A DNA stretch of 18,259 bases, taken from Natronomicrosphaera sp040876735 (GTDB lineage Bacteria > Planctomycetota > Phycisphaerae > Phycisphaerales > Phycisphaeraceae). Position 1 is the first letter of the stretch. The number at the start of each line of letters is the position of its first letter. The notes under the pieces were generated by a model. That model saw only the letters and a program-made list of their open reading frames with translations. It had not been told where the DNA came from and made no database searches. Below are positions 1 to 6,347 of the stretch, in pieces. The stretch is taken from positions 1-18,259 of the forward strand of contig JBBDPC010000113.1 in NCBI GenBank assembly GCA_040876735.1, written 5' to 3'. A program made the translations under genes and the position numbers.

Positions 1-85
1 GTATGATCGGTCAAGCTGCGTAACCAGAAGCAGATTTACGAGACGGGACAATAGAGACACGCTTGTTTACAAGGGAATTATTTAT

Positions 86-502
86 ATGGTCGTTGTTTTT
101 AGGCCGTGGGATGACTGTGAAAGCATCCTCAAGACATACTTTGGTGAAAGCTTGTCCGACTATTCAGATATAGCTGTAGGTCAACGCTTCTGGGTCTATG
201 GGATCAGCGCATATGAAGGGCAAGTGCGTTATTGCTTGCGGGACAGTCCACTGATTTTGCAGATTGGTCAGCTTCCCGCATGCTTGTTTGAGGTGATCGA
301 TGATCATACGCCGTCTTCTTGGGTGGTGAAAATCGACCATGCTATGGCACTATCCATTCTCCCCAAGCAGTTCGCCATAGACTACTTTCTTGATAGACTA
401 TCGGACTCGGATCCGGAATATGTCGAATGCTTTAAGCGGTATCGTGAGGAAGTCAGAAGGTCTCTGGCTCCACGTGATGATCGCAATGAAGTTTTGTTTT
501 AG
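86..502 (+). CDS. Hypothetical protein of 138 aa, lower GC than the rest
   Basis: I do not recognise this protein. It is a soluble-looking, acidic-to-neutral 138-residue protein with no signal peptide, membrane segment or known motif; aromatic residues and Asp are frequent, and the C-terminus is a charged helix-like stretch around residues 105-130. The ATG at 86 has an AAGGGA ribosome-binding site at 71-76 with suitable spacing, which supports this start. The same frame is nevertheless open back to the window edge, so a longer gene cut by the left border cannot be excluded. Base composition is visibly lower in GC than everything beyond the gap at 590, which hints at a transferred or accessory locus. 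The repeat at 502-530 begins exactly at the stop codon. Small orphan proteins like this are sometimes toxin-immunity proteins, but nothing here proves that. Confidence 0.6.
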   Translation: MVVVFRPWDDCESILKTYFGESLSDYSDIAVGQRFWVYGISAYEGQVRYCLRDSPLILQIGQLPACLFEVIDDHTPSSWVVKIDHAMALSILPKQFAIDYFLDRLSDSDPEYVECFKRYREEVRRSLAPRDDRNEVLF

Positions 503-530
503 AAAAGGGGCGGATTCAAGGCGGATTCAG
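502..530. repeat. GGCGGATTCA direct repeat abutting a stop codon
   Basis: AAAAGGGGCGGATTCAA is followed at once by a second GGCGGATTCA unit, starting directly after the TAG of the upstream gene. Related copies occur at 885-895 (reverse) and 916-926 (forward), and a weaker one (GGGGTGGATTCAAA) at 3293-3306. It looks like a dispersed REP-like element. Confidence 0.5.
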
Positions 531-552
531 TTCCAAAGCGCAACATTGGGTA

Positions 553-629
<77 letters not shown>

Positions 630-645
630 TGATGAACCGAGGCGG

Positions 646-851
646 AAAAGGGGTCGGGAGTCATTGATTGACGTTGGCGGGCGGAGTCGGTGGGTGTTCT
701 GCATGCCCCGTCGCCCGCGCCAAGTGCTTGCACCAGTGACAATAGAATGACCGCCACAGCTCTTTGACAATCGAATAGACCCGAGAAGAAAAGGGGTCGG
801 GAGTCTTTGTTTCGCATCGCCGACCACATCATTATTGACTCCCGACCCCTT
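646..851. repeat. REP-like AAGGGGTCGGGAGTC copies, including a hairpin pair
   Basis: AAAAGGGGTCGGGAGTC occurs at 646-662 and 789-805 on the + strand and as the reverse complement at 837-851. The last two face each other as perfect 15-nt arms around a 31-nt spacer, so the transcript could fold into a strong hairpin. A fourth copy is at 2091-2105. Motifs of this type are known as REP sequences associated with Y1 (REP-associated tyrosine) transposases, though no transposase is in the window. The rest of 503-922 holds the scaffold gap and no gene that I can support. Confidence 0.6.
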
Positions 852-884
852 CCCCCCTTTTTTTCTCCCCTTTTTCTCCCGAAA

Positions 885-926
885 TTGAATTCGCCCCGTT
901 TTGACGGCCCTGCGTGGCGGATTCAA
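885..926. repeat. Inverted GGCGGATTCAA pair at the pseudopilin stop
   Basis: TTGAATTCGCC (885-895) and GGCGGATTCAA (916-926) are inverted copies matching at 10 of 11 positions, with a 20-nt spacer. The stop codon of the pseudopilin gene (923-925, minus strand) falls inside the right arm. It could act as a 3'-end hairpin or be a REP insertion that set the present C-terminus. Confidence 0.5.
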
Positions 927-1645
927 TTCGAGTGGCCGCCTTCGGGGTGGCCGGGGTCGAAGTGGAGTCGGCCAGGGCGGTCCTCGAGGATCTCGTCGTA
1001 GCGGTCGCGGCTCATGCGTTCGGCGCCGCCGTCTACGCGGCCGACGGTGGCGCCGTCGTTGTGTCGGCGGGAGATGCCTTCGTGCGGCCAGTTGGCGCCG
1101 TCGTTCCAGTAGGTGTCGGTGCCGCCGAACTCGTCTGCTTCCCAGATCATGATGCCATCGGAGCGCAGTTGCTCGACGCGGTAGGAGCGTTTGACGTCCA
1201 GGCCGGAGACCACGCCGTTCATGATATAGCTGGTCAGTGGATGTGCCCGGCCCTGATCCCAAGGCCCGTCGTCGGTGGGGCAATGGTAGAGTTCGTCGGT
1301 GCGAAGGTGACTCCAGAGCACGCCTGTTTGGACGTAGGAAAAATCGGAGTCTTCGATCTCTTCCGGCAGCGCGCCGCCGTAAAGCCAGCCGGCGCTGTAG
1401 CCGGGGGGGTAGGCACTCGCGCGCCAGCCCCAGTTGGTGTAGGGCAGTCGGCCATCGTCGTCGACGGCGTGGGTGTGGAAGGCGATCAGGAACTGGCGAA
1501 GGTTGCTGGTGCACGTCATGGCCAATGCGGCGTGACGCGCGGCATTCAAGGCGGGCAGGAGGATGCCGATGAGCAGGGCGATAATGCCGATCACCACGAG
1601 TAGTTCGATCAGGGTAAAGCCACTTCGAAGCTGAAGGGAAGCCAT
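923..1645 (-). CDS. Type II secretion/type IV pilin-like pseudopilin with H-X9-DG motif
   Basis: A 240-residue prepilin-like protein. The N-terminus has a short basic leader, then the prepilin peptidase site G9/F10, the conserved Glu at position 5 of the mature form (E14) and a hydrophobic helix to about residue 32. After the helix come a Cys-x-SNLRQ-type stretch (C45) and a YHCP stretch (C122), both typical of the large planctomycete DUF1559-like pseudopilin family, and H195-X9-D205-G206 matches the H-X9-DG motif near the C-terminus. Such proteins are inserted in the inner membrane and processed by PilD-type peptidase; the role of the expanded families is unknown. The start at 1645 is chosen because it has GGAGAA five bases upstream and places the leader correctly; the frame stays open further upstream without pilin features. 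The stop lies in a REP-like repeat, so the last residues may be repeat-derived. Confidence 0.9.
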   Translation of the reverse strand: MASLQLRSGFTLIELLVVIGIIALLIGILLPALNAARHAALAMTCTSNLRQFLIAFHTHAVDDDGRLPYTNWGWRASAYPPGYSAGWLYGGALPEEIEDSDFSYVQTGVLWSHLRTDELYHCPTDDGPWDQGRAHPLTSYIMNGVVSGLDVKRSYRVEQLRSDGIMIWEADEFGGTDTYWNDGANWPHEGISRRHNDGATVGRVDGGAERMSRDRYDEILEDRPGRLHFDPGHPEGGHSN

Positions 1646-1961
1646 GCGGTTTCTCCGTTGTGCCGAGCCGATCCAGGTCAGGCGGATCAACTCAGAGCAA
1701 GACCGGCTCCACAGCGGCGCGGGCCGAGACTCGCAGGTGACGGAGGCAATGGAGGAAATCAAGGCCGAGAGGAAATCGCAGGATGCACCCGCCAGCGGAA
1801 AGGTCCGGATCGATCCGCCCCATCCGTCCCCGCCTCCCGAGCCCCCGGGACGCGCCGTCCCGCAGACCTCTCAAAGTCCGTGCCAGTAGCCCGGAGACCG
1901 CCCCCGAGCGGGAAGGAGTCTGCATCATACACGATGCCACGGCTCGAAAACAGAGGGGCCG

Positions 1962-1983
1962 AAAAGGTGCCAGGAACCTTTGT
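1962..1983. repeat. REP-like AAAGGTGCCAGGAACCTTT palindrome
   Basis: AAAGGT at 1963-1968 and ACCTTT at 1976-1981 form a small imperfect palindrome around GCCAGGA. The pattern resembles AAAGGTTCCTGACACCTTT-type REP elements seen in many bacteria; this is from memory, not a search. Confidence 0.4.
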
Positions 1984-2071
1984 AGAACCTCAATCAGGCA
2001 AGCCCGGCTCGTTCTCATCCTCCACGGGCACCAGGTACTGTTCTTCTACTTGGTAATAGCTGAAATCCAAG

Positions 2072-2114
2072 GGGAGGAAAAAGGGGGGGGAAGGGGTCGG
2101 GAGTCAATAATGAT
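2072..2114 (+). repeat. REP-like copy, inverted relative to 828-872
   Basis: AAGGGGTCGGGAGTC followed by AATAATGAT (2091-2114) is a perfect 24-bp inverted match to 828-851. Similarity continues inward on both sides through a purine run (GGGGAG, A-run, G-run), for about 42 bp in all. The two copies bracket the pseudopilin gene with the ATCATTATT ends outward. Confidence 0.6.
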
Positions 2115-2139
2115 CACCGGTTCTTTTCCAGCCCGCAGC

Positions 2140-3069
2140 CTACGCCCTGCCCCGCCGCAGAACGAGCATCCCGCCGCCGCCCAGCAGCAGAAGGGCGCTC
2201 GCCGGCTCCGGTACGATCGTCCACACCGCACCCTCCAGCTGGTCCGACACGTACAGGTGGCCGTCGCTGTCAAAGGTCAGTCCGGCGATCGCTCCGAATC
2301 CGCTGCCCGCCTCCTGCACCGTCCCCCCTGTACGCGCCAGCCGCCACAACTGGGTCCCGTCGCCGATCAGGAATGAATCCGTCGCCGCCTCGTACACCAT
2401 CGCCTCGGGCGCCGCCCACGCGTGTCCCCCATCTGCCACGCTCGTCAGTCCGCCGCTCGCATCAATCGCCCACACGCCCTTGCTCGCCGTGGTCGACTCC
2501 AATCCTGCCTCCAAGGCGTAGAGGGTTCCCTGTACGAATTGCAGTGCCCGCACGACGAAAAGATCACTTGACGAGACCAGCGTTGTCGTAGTTCCCGTCC
2601 CGCTGTGGATAACATGGATGTCGCTCGAATGGCGTGCGTTACCCACCACCGCCGTTCCCGCCGTGAAATAATCGCCCAGCTTGTCGATCACGATTGTGGT
2701 CTGGTTTGGAGATCCCGACACGCTGCCCCAGGCGCTCGTCGTGCCGGTCGCGGTATCCGTCCGCCATACCGTCCCCTCGCTCGAGTTGTAGACGTATGAA
2801 CCGTACACATCGATCCCGTCCGGGTCCTGCGACTCCAAGCTCCCCCACAACTGCGCCGCGCCACCGCCCGGCGGGATCCGGTACAGACGCGCCGCCCCGA
2901 ACGTCGGTGAGCTATGGCCTGCGTAAAGCGTGCCGTCCACGTCAAACTCAAGCTCGGATGGGTTTGACGCCGTCGCGTACACACTCGCAGTTCGACCGTC
3001 CCACGTCGGTGCCCCCCACGCCATCGAGCCGATCGTCAGCACAACAGCCGCAATCAACCAAGTACGCAT
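2140..3069 (-). CDS. PEP-CTERM sorted, secreted beta-propeller-like protein
   Basis: A 309-residue exported protein. Residues 1-19 form a signal peptide ending at an Ala-rich site. The body has repeated strands such as LEFDVDGTLYAG and LTFDSDGHLYVSDQ, resembling NHL/SMP-30-type propeller repeats. The end carries the sorting signal: VPEP followed by a hydrophobic Leu/Gly-rich helix and an RRGRA basic tail (about residues 286-309). PEP-CTERM signals are processed by exosortase and found in organisms making exopolysaccharide; no exosortase is in the window. The ATG at 3069 is preceded by AAGGGTGA at good distance, supporting this start. The ligand or enzymatic role cannot be told. It stands alone between two spacers rather than in a clear operon. 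Confidence 0.88.
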   Translation of the reverse strand: MRTWLIAAVVLTIGSMAWGAPTWDGRTASVYATASNPSELEFDVDGTLYAGHSSPTFGAARLYRIPPGGGAAQLWGSLESQDPDGIDVYGSYVYNSSEGTVWRTDTATGTTSAWGSVSGSPNQTTIVIDKLGDYFTAGTAVVGNARHSSDIHVIHSGTGTTTTLVSSSDLFVVRALQFVQGTLYALEAGLESTTASKGVWAIDASGGLTSVADGGHAWAAPEAMVYEAATDSFLIGDGTQLWRLARTGGTVQEAGSGFGAIAGLTFDSDGHLYVSDQLEGAVWTIVPEPASALLLLGGGGMLVLRRGRA

Positions 3070-3376
3070 TGTCTGTTCACCCTTCCATGCCCGCTCCCGG
3101 CAGGAAGCGCCGGCACCATGGCAATGTCAGTCTTGGAAGTGTCTCACCTCAGCCATCGTCGCCAAGCGACCCCTGCGAGTGTACCCCACCACTCGCGTGA
3201 CGCCAAGCAACAAACCGCCACCATTTTCTGCAAGTTGCCTCCACAACACAGTCCACCCCACCAGTCGGGTGTGACAGGTTGGGAAGCAAAGCGGGGTGGA
3301 TTCAAACCCGAGGAGGGGAACGGCGTCGGGGGGAGAACGGTATCGGATACCATGCTCACCCTCCACCCCAAGCCGC
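3070..3376. other. Intergenic region upstream of the PEP-CTERM gene
   Basis: No gene is supported here. It holds a possible minus-strand promoter (3178-3206), a weak GGGGTGGATTCAAA repeat copy at 3293-3306 and a small GGTATC-G-GATACC palindrome near 3340. It also contains the 3' flank of hisA; I see no strong terminator. Confidence 0.5.
3178..3206 (-). promoter_or_regulatory. Possible promoter of the PEP-CTERM gene
   Basis: On the minus strand, TTGGCG (3206-3201) and TACACT (3183-3178) are separated by 17 bp, about 110 bp upstream of the start codon. Each matches the sigma-70-type consensus at four of six positions, so this is only suggestive. Confidence 0.3.
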
Positions 3377-4123
3377 TCACCCGCGCGATGCCGGCGACGC
3401 CCCGTGTTCCAGCACGGCGATGGCGTCTTCGGGGGTGAAGGCGTTTTCGTATAACGCGACGCCGACGATGGCGCCCTGGATGGGCAGCTCGCGCAGGGCG
3501 GCGAGGTGAGCGAGGGTGCCGACGCCGCCCGAAGCCACGACGGGAGTGTGGGTGGCTTCGGCGAGTTCGCGGGTCGCTTCGACGTTGGGGCCCTGCATCG
3601 TGCCGTCGGTGGCGATGTCGGTGTAGACGATGGCGGCGAGGGGCCAGTCGCTGACTTTGCGGGCGATTTCGACGGCGCTCATCTGCGTGGTCTGCTCCCA
3701 GCCGGAGACGGCGAGCATGCCCTTGCGGGCGTCGAGGCCCAGCACCAGTCGGCCGCGGTAGGTCGGGTTGCCCATCAGGCCCTCAAGCCAGTCCCACTGC
3801 TGGAGCGCGGCGGTGCCGAGGATGACGCGGAAGACGCCGGCCTTGAGCAGGCGGTCGATGGCCCCTTCCCGCCGAACGCCGCCGCCGACTTCGACCTTGA
3901 GGTTGGTCTGCTTGCAGATGCGTTCGATGGCGTCAAGGTGGACGATCCGGCCTTCGCGTGCGCCGTCGAGGTCGACCACGTGCAGCCAGGTCGCGCCGGC
4001 GGCCTCGAACTGTCTGGCCTGCTCGACGGGGTCAGCGTGGTAGATGGTCTGCTGGCCGTAGTCGCCCTGCTTGAGCCGGACGACCCGGCCGCCGCGAAGA
4101 TCGATGGCGGGGAACAGGTGCAT
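3377..4123 (-). CDS. hisA: Phosphoribosyl-formimino-AICAR phosphate isomerase (HisA)
   Basis: HisA catalyses the Amadori isomerisation of ProFAR to PRFAR, the fourth step of histidine synthesis, in the cytoplasm. The 248-residue protein has normal family length and (beta/alpha)8-barrel landmarks: FPAIDLRGGRVVRL at the N-terminus with catalytic D8, VEVGGGVR near 78-84 (phosphate binding), LGLDARKG with the second catalytic Asp (D131), YTDIATDGTMQGPN at 167-180, and VVASGGVGT near 195-203. The start at 4123 has GAAAGGCGA just upstream and begins directly with the first barrel strand. It lies 16 bp downstream of nagA and so is probably co-transcribed with it; its ribosome-binding site sits beside the end of nagA. 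No other his gene is in the window. Confidence 0.96.
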   Translation of the reverse strand: MHLFPAIDLRGGRVVRLKQGDYGQQTIYHADPVEQARQFEAAGATWLHVVDLDGAREGRIVHLDAIERICKQTNLKVEVGGGVRREGAIDRLLKAGVFRVILGTAALQQWDWLEGLMGNPTYRGRLVLGLDARKGMLAVSGWEQTTQMSAVEIARKVSDWPLAAIVYTDIATDGTMQGPNVEATRELAEATHTPVVASGGVGTLAHLAALRELPIQGAIVGVALYENAFTPEDAIAVLEHGASPASRG

Positions 4124-4139
4124 CAGTCGCCTTTCATGT

Positions 4140-5099
4140 TCAGCGGGCGGTCGTCGCTCGCCGCGTCTCCGGTTGCATGCCCAGCGCACGGCCCGGGTTG
4201 TCCCGCGTGAGTTGCCGCACGCGATCGGGCGGCAGCCGCAGCCTGGCGGCAAGGTTCTTCGTCGCCTGCGGCATCGTCATGGCCGAGCCGACCAGGTGGC
4301 TGCGATCCGGGGCCCACGCGGCCAGGTCGTCGCCCACCTCGATCTCCCACTGGCCCAGGCGGTGGAGGCCCGGGCCCAGGCCGGCGGCGGCCATGGCGTC
4401 GGTGACCACGACCGCCCGATCGCCAGCCAGGCGCAGGTAGTTGCCCAGTGCCGGGAACGGCACGTGCACGCCGTCGGCAATGAAGCAGAGCCACAGCCGG
4501 TCCGCCCGCGCCAATGCCCGCTGGATCACGTTGTCATGCCGGTGCATCGACATCGGGCAGCCGTTGCCGAGGTGGGTGAACAGCGAGAGGCCCGCGTCGA
4601 TCGCCGCGTCCAACACGTCGAGCGACGGATCGCAATGCCCTGCCGAGACGCGGACGCCCTGCTTCGCCAGCCGGCGGATCACCTTCATGCCCGGGTCCCG
4701 CTCCGGCGCAAGCGTGACGAGGCGCACCAGCCCGTCGCCGGCATCGAGCAGCCGCTGCATGGCATCTTCGCTGGCGGGTTGCATGGCCTCAAGCGGGTGG
4801 GCGCCGCGGTAGCCGTCTTGCTCATTGAGAAAAGGCCCTTCGACGTGGAGGCCGACGATGAGCTGCCGCGCCAGCGGGTCCGCCTCGCGCAGCGTGGCCA
4901 GTCGGCGCAGGCGGCGTTGCATCAAGGTCAGGTCGTCGCTGATCACCGTCGCCAGCGCGCCTGCGACAGCGTCGCCCGCCATGGCCTGGCAGGCGTGGTG
5001 CAGTTGCTCGGCGGTCAGAGCGTCCGGATCGGGTTGGTTGAAGTCGACGCCGGCGTAGCCGTTGACCTGCAAGTCGATTGTGCCGGGGCTTGCGCTCAT
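4140..5099 (-). CDS. nagA: N-acetylglucosamine-6-phosphate deacetylase (NagA), N-terminally short
   Basis: NagA removes acetate from GlcNAc-6-phosphate in amino-sugar catabolism and cell-wall recycling. The amidohydrolase barrel is intact: IDLQVNGYAGVDF at 8-20, HVEGPF with metal ligand E87, SAGH155, THLGNG with H176, DGVH212 and catalytic D234 in VVTDAM. At 319 residues it is shorter than the usual ~380: it starts directly at the IDLQVNG strand, so the N-terminal part of the small beta-sandwich domain is missing. The frame is open further upstream to 5312, but that stretch is arginine/proline-rich, overlaps the next gene and looks non-coding. The start at 5099 has only a weak GGGA/GAG ribosome-binding site. 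It is followed closely by hisA. Substrate assignment is by family; a related N-acyl sugar phosphate is possible. Confidence 0.87.
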   Translation of the reverse strand: MSASPGTIDLQVNGYAGVDFNQPDPDALTAEQLHHACQAMAGDAVAGALATVISDDLTLMQRRLRRLATLREADPLARQLIVGLHVEGPFLNEQDGYRGAHPLEAMQPASEDAMQRLLDAGDGLVRLVTLAPERDPGMKVIRRLAKQGVRVSAGHCDPSLDVLDAAIDAGLSLFTHLGNGCPMSMHRHDNVIQRALARADRLWLCFIADGVHVPFPALGNYLRLAGDRAVVVTDAMAAAGLGPGLHRLGQWEIEVGDDLAAWAPDRSHLVGSAMTMPQATKNLAARLRLPPDRVRQLTRDNPGRALGMQPETRRATTAR

Positions 5100-5182
5100 G
5101 TCGAGCTCGGTTCCCGCTGGCCTTCCGCTGCGACACGGCCGGTGCGGGAACGCTGCTGGCCGGGGCTGGCCGGCGGGAAGGG

Positions 5183-5500
5183 TCAGGCCGTGGTGACTTC
5201 GACGAAGCGCTGGACGCTGCCGAGGTCGCGAAGCACGTCGACGCTGGCGAGGAGGGTGCCCTCTTCGCCGACCGCGCCGGTGACGGGCCGCTGCTTGACC
5301 GTGTGGCTGCACCAGGTTCGGCCGCCGCGCTGCTTGTACTTGGCGCTGCTCTCCCGCACGCGGCGCTGGCGGTCGTTTTCACGCTTGACGTCGGCGTCCT
5401 TGCTCAGGACGCGCGTCAGCGTCTTGCGCGCCGATTCGCTGGTCGGCTGCTTGACAACCTTCACGCGGATGGTCTGGCCTGGATTCACGTTCTCGATCAT
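5183..5500 (-). CDS. Conserved small basic protein of unknown function, 105 aa
   Basis: A soluble, Lys/Arg-rich 105-residue protein without signal peptide, membrane segment or cysteine cluster. It begins MIENVNPGQTIRVKVVKQPT, has a basic helix-like centre (residues 35-60) and a second VKQRPVTG stretch near 67-75, and ends in a regular VDVLRDLGSVQRFVEV segment. The repeated VKQ-P-T phrases could be two related strands. I recall similar proteins in planctomycete genomes, but their function is unknown. The ATG at 5500 has AGAGAG just upstream. It lies between the sprT-like gene and nagA, all on the minus strand with short gaps (69 and 83 bp). The basic charge suggests nucleic-acid or ribosome association, but this is speculation. 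Confidence 0.75.
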   Translation of the reverse strand: MIENVNPGQTIRVKVVKQPTSESARKTLTRVLSKDADVKRENDRQRRVRESSAKYKQRGGRTWCSHTVKQRPVTGAVGEEGTLLASVDVLRDLGSVQRFVEVTTA

Positions 5501-5569
5501 GGCGGATCTCTCTTCACAGCCTGGGGAATGACAGCGAGCCGGGTATTATGGCCGAGATCGCCGCCATGG

Positions 5570-6121
5570 TCAAATAGCAGGCCTGCCGCCTCCCGGCTCA
5601 GGGCGGCGGGCCGGCGTCGGCAGCCGCGTGTCGTTGACGCCGAGTCGGCCGGTCGTGGCCGGGCCGCAGAACCGGCAGTACGCCCGCTTGAGCCAGCGGC
5701 GGTCGACCCGGCGATGGCGGTGGGCGAGCACCTGCCGGCAATCCCCGCAGACCACCTGGTAACGGGCCGGGGGCGTGACGACCGCTTCGCCCGCCAGCCG
5801 TTGCGGCGTCGCGCCGATCCGCCGGCAGACGGCCTGCCAGTGCGCGTCGTGCCCATGCTCCAGGCCCGCCAGGGCGTGAGCGATCTCGTGCAGGATCGTG
5901 TCCCGCACCTCGGCGTCGCTGTTGAGCTGCACCAGGTGGCGCGAGAGGCGGATGGTCTTGATCGGCGTGCTCTTGCCGGTGTACCGGTCGCGTCGGTGGC
6001 GGATCTGCGCGACGCCCAGTTGCCGTTTGCCCGCACTCCAGCGGAAGCGCCAGCCTTGCGCGGGCAGATCGTGCTGGTGCATCAGCGCCAGGGCCAGGCG
6101 TTCCGCTTCGTGCAGGTTCAT
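5570..6121 (-). CDS. SprT-like zinc metalloprotein
   Basis: A 183-residue SprT/Spartan-like protein. It has the zinc-protease motif HEIAH (78-82) with a following GHDAHW (90-95) that would supply the third ligand, and a C-terminal zinc ribbon formed by C125-x2-C128 and C149-x2-C152. The tail after residue 155 is Pro/Arg/Gly-rich and probably disordered. Eukaryotic Spartan cleaves DNA-protein crosslinks; bacterial SprT proteins are mostly uncharacterised, so the substrate is unknown. The start at 6121 is chosen for a GAGG six bases upstream; an in-frame ATG at 6175 would add 18 residues. It follows the hairpin at 6219-6295, which separates it from the metal transport operon, and may be the first gene of the run leading to hisA. 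Confidence 0.85.
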   Translation of the reverse strand: MNLHEAERLALALMHQHDLPAQGWRFRWSAGKRQLGVAQIRHRRDRYTGKSTPIKTIRLSRHLVQLNSDAEVRDTILHEIAHALAGLEHGHDAHWQAVCRRIGATPQRLAGEAVVTPPARYQVVCGDCRQVLAHRHRRVDRRWLKRAYCRFCGPATTGRLGVNDTRLPTPARRPEPGGGRPAI

Positions 6122-6218
6122 GCAGCGCCTCAGACGGTGAGTGACATCCGCCACGAATGATAAACGCTGACGCATGGCGTGAACATCCGTTGCGGGGGAA
6201 TCACCACAGAGCACAGAG

Positions 6219-6295
6219 TTAGCCCCGCAGCGCAGCGGAGGGTTGGCTGCCGATGACGCACGGTTTCCGCACCCTCCGCTGCGCTGCGGGGCTAA
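6219..6295 (-). terminator. 25-bp perfect inverted repeat after the metal transport operon
   Basis: TTAGCCCCGCAGCGCAGCGG plus AGGGT (6219-6243) is repeated as its exact reverse complement at 6271-6295, with a 27-nt loop. It lies directly after the last gene of the metal operon (stop at 6348) and before the sprT-like gene, so it could end the operon's transcript. It has no T-run typical of an intrinsic terminator, so it may instead be a dispersed repeat element. Confidence 0.55.
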
Positions 6296-6347
6296 AGGTC
6301 CGATCCGTGTGCATCTGTGGCTCATCCCGCTCGAATGTTCAGAAGCG

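Larger units (their letters stand above)
1646..2139. other. Intergenic region with two REP-like elements
   Basis: This spacer lies between the PEP-CTERM gene and the pseudopilin gene, both on the minus strand. Open frames here are short, arginine/proline-rich and without recognisable features. It holds the elements listed at 1962-1983 and 2072-2114. I find no convincing promoter. Confidence 0.55.

Noticed and set aside
1924..1929. TATGAT (minus strand) as the -10 of a pseudopilin promoter
   Set aside because: No acceptable -35 lies 16-18 bp upstream.
828..2114. A complete insertion sequence around the pseudopilin gene
   Set aside because: There is no transposase and no visible target-site duplication; only the inverted repeats are supported.
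4071..5531. Long plus-strand open frame (486 codons)
   Set aside because: It is antisense to nagA and the 105-aa gene, is Arg/His/Gln-rich and arises from high third-position GC; the minus-strand genes have recognised motifs.
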